This document shows, piece after piece, positions 10,641 to 14,537 of a stretch of DNA of 14,537 bases. How positions within the stretch are numbered: the first letter of the stretch is position 1; every line of letters starts with the position of its first letter. The stretch lies in contig CAZCGE010000105.1 of assembly GCA_964498125.1 (NCBI GenBank), forward strand, positions 1 to 14,537, in the 5' to 3' direction. The DNA comes from CAMDBL01 sp964498125. GTDB lineage: Bacteria; Pseudomonadota; Alphaproteobacteria; Rhizobiales; Hyphomicrobiaceae. The position numbers and the translations under genes were made by a program. The notes under the pieces were generated by a model. That model made no database searches, was not told the origin of the DNA, and saw only the letters and a program-made list of their open reading frames with translations.

Positions 10641-11705
10641 ATGAAAATCCTCGTCACCGGCGGTGCCGGCTTCATCGGCTCGGCCGTCATCCGCCACCTG
10701 ATCCGCGAGGTCGGCGCCGAAGTCGTCAACGTCGACAAACTGACCTATGCCGCTACGCCCGAGGCGATCGAGGATGCGGCGCAGTCGGCACGCTACCGCT
10801 TCGAGCAGGTCGATATCTGCGACGCGGCGGCCCTGGCCCGCGTTTTCGAAGCGCATCAGCCCGACGCGGTGATGCATCTGGCCGCGGAAAGCCACGTCGA
10901 CCGCTCCATCGACGGCCCGGCGGCCTTCATCCAGACCAACCTGGTCGGCAGCTATACGCTGCTCGAAGCCGCGCGCGCCTACTGGGCTGGGCTGCCGGGT
11001 GAGCGCAAATCCGCCTTCCGCTTCCACCACATCTCCACCGACGAGGTGTTCGGCGCGCTCGGGTTCCAGGATGCCCCGTTCGCGGAGAACCATCCCTACC
11101 AGCCCAACTCGCCCTATTCGGCGTCGAAGGCGGGATCGGATCACCTGGTCCGCGCCTGGGGCGAGACCTATGGGCTGCCGGTGGTGACCAGCAACTGCTC
11201 GAACAACTACGGGCCGTGGCAGTTCCCGGAGAAGCTCATTCCGGTAACGATCCTCAATGCTCTCGACGGCCAGCCGCTGCCGGTCTACGGCCGCGGCGAG
11301 AACGTGCGCGACTGGCTCCATGTCGATGATCACGCACGAGCGCTGGTCATGGTGCTGACCAAAGGCGAAATCGGCGACAGCTACAATGTCGGTGGATCGG
11401 CGGAAAGAACCAATATCGACGTCGTTAGGGCCATTTGTGCCCTGCTCGATCAGCGCCGGCCAGTTGGCCGCCCGCATGACCGCCTCATCACCTATGTGAC
11501 CGACCGGCCCGGGCACGACCTGCGCTATGCCATCGATACGGCCAAGATCAGCCGGGAACTCGGCTGGTCGGCGCGCGAAACGTTCCAGAGCGGGCTTGCC
11601 CATACCGTCGACTGGTATCTTGCCAATGAACCCTGGTGGCGCCGTGTCCGCGCCGGGGTTTATGATGGGCGCCGACTCGGGCAGACCGCGCCGAAGTCCG
11701 CGTGA
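10641..11705 (+). CDS. rmlB: dTDP-glucose 4,6-dehydratase
   Basis: RmlB (RfbB) turns dTDP-glucose into dTDP-4-keto-6-deoxyglucose with bound NAD, the second step towards dTDP-L-rhamnose and other deoxysugars. The 354-aa length is normal for the family. Seen: the Rossmann loop GGAGFIG (7-13); catalytic triad region STDE (132-135) with D134 and E135; YSASK (159-163) with Y159 and K163; NCSNNYGPWQFPEKLIP (185-201); and RDWLHVDDHARAL (223-235). The start is fixed by AAGGAG (10627-10632), 8 bases before the ATG, and by the family N-terminus MKILVTGGAGFIGS; the frame is open further upstream but that part has no homology. It follows the sulfotransferase-methyltransferase gene after 144 bases and precedes rmlA by 32 bases, so rmlBA form one transcript. 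Confidence 0.96.
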   Translation: MKILVTGGAGFIGSAVIRHLIREVGAEVVNVDKLTYAATPEAIEDAAQSARYRFEQVDICDAAALARVFEAHQPDAVMHLAAESHVDRSIDGPAAFIQTNLVGSYTLLEAARAYWAGLPGERKSAFRFHHISTDEVFGALGFQDAPFAENHPYQPNSPYSASKAGSDHLVRAWGETYGLPVVTSNCSNNYGPWQFPEKLIPVTILNALDGQPLPVYGRGENVRDWLHVDDHARALVMVLTKGEIGDSYNVGGSAERTNIDVVRAICALLDQRRPVGRPHDRLITYVTDRPGHDLRYAIDTAKISRELGWSARETFQSGLAHTVDWYLANEPWWRRVRAGVYDGRRLGQTAPKSA

Positions 11706-11737
11706 GTTGCGCCGCGGCCAATCGGAGGCAAGTCGCC

Positions 11738-12613
11738 ATGAAAGGCATCATCCTGGCGGGCGGCAGCGGCACGCGCCTGCACCCCTTGACGCTATCGATC
11801 TCCAAGCAATTGCTGCCGATCTATGACAAGCCGATGATCTATTACCCGCTGTCGACACTGATGCTGGCGGGAATCAGGGATGTGCTGGTCATCACGACGC
11901 CGGCGGATGCGCCGCTGTTTCACAACCTGCTGGGCGACGGACGGCAATGGGGGATCAGGCTGGCGTTCGCCGAGCAAGCGCGCCCGGAGGGTCTGGCTCA
12001 GGCCTTCATCATAGGTCGCACGTTCGTCGGCGCCGATCGCGTGGCGCTGATCCTGGGCGACAACATTTTTTATGGCGCGGGACTGTCCGCCATGCTGCGG
12101 CAGGCAGCCAGCCGCACGCAGGGGGCGACCGTATTCGGCTACTGGGTGAAGGACCCCGAGCGCTATGGCGTGGCGGTGATCGATCGGGAAGGCCGGGTGA
12201 CCGACATCGAAGAGAAGCCGGCCAATCCGAAGTCGAATTTCGCCGTCACCGGCCTCTACTTTTATGACAACGCAGTGCTCGACATTGCCGCCGGCATCAA
12301 ACCCTCGGCGCGCGGCGAGCTCGAGATCACCGACGTCAACCGGGCCTACCTGGTGCGCGGCGATCTGAGACTCGAGCGCATGGGGCGCGGCTTTGCCTGG
12401 CTCGATACCGGCACGCATGATTCACTGCTGCAGGCGTCCCAGTTCGTGCAGACCATCGAGCAGCGGCAGGGATTGCGCATCGGCAGCCCCGAGGAGATCG
12501 CTTGGCGGCAGGGCTGGATCGACGACGGCGCGCTCGCCCGCATCGCCGAGCCTCTGAGAAAGAGTGGCTACGGCGAGTATCTGATGGGCCTGCTGACAGA
12601 GCGGCGCGGTTGA
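11738..12613 (+). CDS. rmlA: Glucose-1-phosphate thymidylyltransferase
   Basis: RmlA (RfbA) joins glucose-1-phosphate and dTTP to give dTDP-glucose, the substrate of RmlB next door. The 291-aa length is standard. Seen: nucleotide-binding GGSGTRLHPLT (8-18) and SKQLLPIYDKPMIYYP (22-37); LGDNIF (106-111), whose Asp binds Mg; EEKP (158-161); NFAVTGLYFYD (167-177); and WLDTGTHDSL (221-230). The start is set by GGAGG (11724-11728), 9 bases before the ATG, and by the family N-terminus. It is the last gene of the glycan cluster seen here; the usual rmlC and rmlD are not in the window. A minus-strand phage reading frame enters its 3' part from the right (down to 12336), but rmlA itself is intact. Confidence 0.96.
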   Translation: MKGIILAGGSGTRLHPLTLSISKQLLPIYDKPMIYYPLSTLMLAGIRDVLVITTPADAPLFHNLLGDGRQWGIRLAFAEQARPEGLAQAFIIGRTFVGADRVALILGDNIFYGAGLSAMLRQAASRTQGATVFGYWVKDPERYGVAVIDREGRVTDIEEKPANPKSNFAVTGLYFYDNAVLDIAAGIKPSARGELEITDVNRAYLVRGDLRLERMGRGFAWLDTGTHDSLLQASQFVQTIEQRQGLRIGSPEEIAWRQGWIDDGALARIAEPLRKSGYGEYLMGLLTERRG

Positions 12614-13055
12614 GCGCGCCTGCCACCTCGGGCTCATCCAGCCCCCCTGGACCGCCGCTGGCGGCGACTGGCCACCGCGCGTCATCGCCATAATCCGTCG
12701 GCGGGTCCGCCTCCATGGCGTTGCTCGCCGCGCGGATCGCCTCAATGGCGGCGTCGGCTGCCCACAACATCCGTGCCCGCGCCGCTTCCTCCGCGGTCCA
12801 GTCGCCGGCGTCGGCAATGCCGGGAATGCCCGTGCGGATCGCTTGCAGGCGGCCCTGCTCGCGCACGCCGTTGGAAATGACCACGGCCAGATGCTCAGGG
12901 TCGCGCGCGCCAACCGCCTGCATCATGCGCCGCTGTGCCTCGGCCCGCACGTCGGTGGCGGTCACGGGCACACTGATTACATCCGTGCGCACCAGCACAT
13001 TGACGATCTCGCCGTCAACGACGCGGTGCTCATAGACATCATTGGTGATGCTCAT
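12336..13055 (-). CDS. Phage tail-module protein of unknown function with an aberrant 3' end
   Basis: The frame encodes 239 aa. About the first 130 look genuine: MSITNDVYEHRVVDGEIV, then a helical, Ala-rich part (EEAARARMLWAADAAIEAIRAASNAME, about 89-115) and DYGDDARWP (121-129), a type of ending I associate with small phage tail proteins. Beyond residue 130 the sequence turns Arg/Ala/Pro-rich and runs 278 bases into the antisense of rmlA, which is not believable as evolved coding. A run of six G on this strand (12647-12642) is followed, in the -1 frame, by TGA at 12636-12634. One more G would end the gene there, 20 bases short of rmlA. So the likely ancestral gene is 12634-13055. The start overlaps the previous stop as ATGA (coupled translation). 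I do not recognise a function. Confidence 0.6.
   Translation of the reverse strand: MSITNDVYEHRVVDGEIVNVLVRTDVISVPVTATDVRAEAQRRMMQAVGARDPEHLAVVISNGVREQGRLQAIRTGIPGIADAGDWTAEEAARARMLWAADAAIEAIRAASNAMEADPPTDYGDDARWPVAASGGPGGLDEPEVAGALNRAALSAGPSDTRRSHSFSEARRCGRARRRRSSPAAKRSPRGCRCAIPAAARWSARTGTPAAVNHACRYRARQSRAPCARVSDRRAPGRPG
12630..12664. terminator. Two small hairpins between the rml operon and the phage block
   Basis: GGGCT-N5-AGCCC (12630-12644) and CCGCC-GCT-GGCGG (12652-12664) lie in the convergent gap between rmlA and the phage genes. Both are GC-rich five-pair stems without T-tracts on either strand, so termination is only possible, not shown. Confidence 0.25.
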
Positions 13056-13711
13056 GGCGCTACTCCGAAGATCGGCACACTCGTACCGTTGAAGACGTTT
13101 GTGAAGGTGTTGCCGGTCTCGTCTTGCGCCATGGCCGCAATGGCGGTGTCGCGAAACAGGGCGTGGATGACATAGCTGATGGCAACGAAGTCACAGCCGA
13201 ACTGGCCGAACCCGTGGCCGGTCGTCGACGTGCCGCGGATTTGCACGGCGCCGTTGCTGTGACAGGCCATCAGATACCAGCCATCGGCCGGCACCACCAA
13301 CAGCAGGCCGGTCAGTGTCTTGAGGGTGCCGGTCGACATATCGACAGTGCCGAAATCGCCGCCTTGCAGCAGCGTTGTCGGCAGCCCCGTCGCCGGCGAT
13401 CGACTGTAAATTCCAAGGCGAACGTCGCTCGAGGCCACCGTCGTGGAGACGCGACATGCCGCCCGCGTGTAGATGCCGGCGGGTAGGTAGACGGGCATGA
13501 AGTATTTGCGCGTCGTTGTCAGCGTCACGGCGGCGCTGCCGGTGAATAGTGGTGTGTGGTAGGCTGCGCTGATCGGGACGATGGTCTCGTCCGCGATCTG
13601 CCACTTGGCGCCCTGCGGCTGGCTGGGATCCGCCACCAACATGCGCCCGCGCGCGGCCTTGCCCGCCGCGAACGGCAGCGTCGCCAGGCCTGGATTGATG
13701 CCGTTGTTCAT
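13052..13711 (-). CDS. Phage tail-associated structural protein (putative, beta-rich)
   Basis: A 219-aa protein with no signal peptide or membrane span. Early residues (GLATLPFAAGKAARGRMLVAD) are followed by a Thr/Val/Gly-rich, probably all-beta region. It includes YLPAGIYTRAACRVSTTVAS, VRLGIYSRSPATGLPTTLL and a TGTLKTLTG...GWYLMA stretch, a pattern common in tail-fibre or baseplate-associated proteins of alphaproteobacterial prophages. The ATG at 13711 is chosen because it shares one base with the preceding TGA (TGATG), showing coupled translation; a GTG one codon earlier is possible. Its stop overlaps the next start as ATGA. The phage assignment comes from context and style; the specific role, for example receptor binding or fibre decoration, is not known. 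Confidence 0.72.
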   Translation of the reverse strand: MNNGINPGLATLPFAAGKAARGRMLVADPSQPQGAKWQIADETIVPISAAYHTPLFTGSAAVTLTTTRKYFMPVYLPAGIYTRAACRVSTTVASSDVRLGIYSRSPATGLPTTLLQGGDFGTVDMSTGTLKTLTGLLLVVPADGWYLMACHSNGAVQIRGTSTTGHGFGQFGCDFVAISYVIHALFRDTAIAAMAQDETGNTFTNVFNGTSVPIFGVAP

Positions 13712-14124
13712 CACAGCGTCCCACTCTCGGCAATGATGTTGAACGCCTCGGCCTTTTCCGTCGAGGCATACAGGATGTCGTTCGAGCTGCCGCCCAGCGT
13801 CAGGCCGATCAATTCCGACACTTCCGCCGCGAACGCCGCCACCGTGGCGGAGACGGTAATGGCCGTGACGGGGACTTCGTGGATAAGCCGCTTCGTCGTG
13901 CCCGCATCATTCGACAGATAGAAGCGGATCATGCCGGCCGTCGTGGTGACGGCAGCTTTGACGCGGACACGATTGATGCGTTTGCCAACGCCATCGGCGG
14001 CTGTCGTGGACGGACCCGTCGCGACAGTGCCGAGCGTGCCGGTGCCGTCGCGATTGGTGTTGGCCGTGCTGATTTGCACGAAGTCGATAATCGGCCGTGC
14101 CGTGAACTGCATTGTCTGTGCCAT
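13711..14124 (-). CDS. Small phage tail-module protein, conserved hypothetical
   Basis: 137 aa, soluble and Thr/Val/Ala-rich. The stretch FVQISTANTNRDGTGTLGTV (15-34), followed by RINRVRVKAAVTTTAGMIRFYLSND (49-73) and EVPVTAITVSATVAAFAAEV (83-102), matches a type of small beta-sandwich-like protein that I have seen in alphaproteobacterial prophage tail regions; no function is assigned. The ATG (14124-14122) shares a base with the TGA of the preceding frame, and its own TGA shares a base with the next ATG, so translation of the block is coupled. Confidence 0.72.
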   Translation of the reverse strand: MAQTMQFTARPIIDFVQISTANTNRDGTGTLGTVATGPSTTAADGVGKRINRVRVKAAVTTTAGMIRFYLSNDAGTTKRLIHEVPVTAITVSATVAAFAAEVSELIGLTLGGSSNDILYASTEKAEAFNIIAESGTL

Positions 14125-14400
14125 CAGAGAAGTCCCGAGGTAAGAAGGTTGTTGTAGGCAGAGGCCGTGACCTGGGCCGGCACACTGCCGCCCCCTGCGG
14201 TGTCCCAGGTGGGGTTTGCACCCGCCCCCAGTGTCTTCAAGAACTGACCACTCGTGCCGGCGGCCAGTCGTGCCCAGCTCGAAGCGCCGCGATAGAGGAT
14301 ATCGCCCTGTGCGGCGGAACCGATGAAGTCGAGCAGCTCGGAAAGGGTGATCTCTTCCGGGTCGCCCGCGCCGGCTGTCTTGCGGCCCAACACGCGGCTA
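14124..14400 (-). pseudogene. Phage tail-fibre-like protein, 5' end removed by an IS insertion
   Basis: The remaining 92 codons begin SSRVLGRKTAGAGDPEEI and continue with LSELLDFIGSAAQGDILYRG and WARLAAGTSGQFLKTLGAGANPTWD, a motif repeated in many phage tail fibres and head-proximal fibre domains. The homologous-looking frame continues past the nearest possible start (GTG at 14393) to the TA at 14399-14400, where the IS begins; in-frame reading then meets a TGA at 14424-14426 inside the IS. So the native N-terminal part should lie beyond the IS, outside this window. A restart at GTG 14393 has no ribosome binding site. Its TGA overlaps the next ATG. Confidence 0.65.
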
Positions 14401-14537
14401 GAGCGCTTTCCGCTTGATGTGAATCAAATCAGTTACAGGGGATTCCCACGAACGCGCAAATCAGATTCGGATTCCGCTGGCGATAACAGCGGGGCGCGCG
14501 ATGGGCAAGGGATACTCGAATGACCTCAGGGCACGGG
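14401..14537 (+). mobile_element. Left end of an IS630-family-like insertion sequence (partial)
   Basis: The phage frame stops matching at CTAG (14398-14401). IS630/Tc1-type elements insert at TA, here 14399-14400, and duplicate it. The following stretch starts GAGCGCTTTCCGCTTGATGT, the style of terminal sequence I associate with such elements in alphaproteobacteria. It holds the direct repeat CAAATCAG at 14425-14432 and 14457-14464, possibly transposase binding sites, and leads into a transposase start at 14501. The right end and the second TA copy are outside the window. Confidence 0.65.
14501..14537 (+). CDS. IS630-family-like transposase, first 12 codons only
   Basis: The ATG at 14501 opens MGKGYSNDLRAR and runs off the edge. 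The YSxDLRxRV signature is the usual N-terminus of IS630-family transposases, where it begins the helix-turn-helix DNA-binding domain; the catalytic DDE domain would be further right. No strong ribosome binding site precedes it. Only 12 residues can be judged, so the family call depends on this signature together with the TA insertion context. Confidence 0.6.
   Translation, partial: MGKGYSNDLRAR

Larger units (their letters stand above)
12634..14400 (-). mobile_element. Prophage-derived tail module (remnant or prophage edge)
   Basis: Four minus-strand frames read towards rmlA with minimal overlaps (TGATG, TGATG, ATGA), the packing typical of phage late genes. The first contains a repeated phage tail-fibre motif, and the others look like small tail-associated proteins. 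No integrase, capsid or lysis gene, and no attachment site, is visible, so the extent and activity of the prophage cannot be judged. The block is cut by an insertion sequence at 14401. Confidence 0.6.

Noticed and set aside
11702..11737. A GTG start for rmlA overlapping the rmlB stop
   Set aside because: GGAGG at 11724-11728 and the family N-terminus both favour the ATG at 11738.

Overview
The window looks like a high-GC alphaproteobacterial chromosome, probably Hyphomicrobiales (Rhizobiales) or a near relative. This rests on the SecA sequence, on a SurA/PpiC-type prolyl isomerase divergent from secA, and on the style of the IS element and phage genes; no rRNA or tRNA is present to confirm it.

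Layout. (1) 1-3974: core secretion genes. A periplasmic peptidyl-prolyl isomerase runs off the left edge on the minus strand, and secA lies on the plus strand behind a clear sigma70-type promoter. SecA is unusually long (1102 aa), with apparent insertions compared with textbook SecA. (2) 4028-12613: five plus-strand genes for making and decorating a surface glycan. They are a NodU/CmcH-type carbamoyltransferase, a large three-part glycosyltransferase (duplicated N-terminal module, WsaF-like GT-B part, GT2 rhamnosyltransferase-like part), a Stf0 sulfotransferase fused in frame to a class I methyltransferase, and rmlB and rmlA for dTDP-4-keto-6-deoxyglucose. (3) 12614-14400: a convergent minus-strand block of tightly coupled phage tail genes, a prophage remnant or prophage edge. 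(4) 14401-14537: the left end of an IS630-family-like insertion sequence, with the first 12 codons of its transposase. It sits at a TA dinucleotide and cuts off the 5' end of the first phage gene.

How the genes work together (inference): RmlA and RmlB make the activated deoxysugar precursor, the large glycosyltransferase builds it into a glycan, and the carbamoyltransferase, sulfotransferase and methyltransferase add small groups. Carbamoyl, sulfate and methyl are the same kinds of decoration that NodU, NodH and NodS put on rhizobial Nod factors, but no chitin-oligomer backbone genes are present, so LPS, capsule or another surface polysaccharide is more likely. rmlC and rmlD are absent from the window.

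The most noteworthy features are the sulfotransferase-methyltransferase fusion with a strong internal ribosome binding site at the domain boundary, the three-part glycosyltransferase with a base-composition break, the enlarged SecA, and a six-G run at which the last phage gene appears to have lost its stop codon and run into rmlA.
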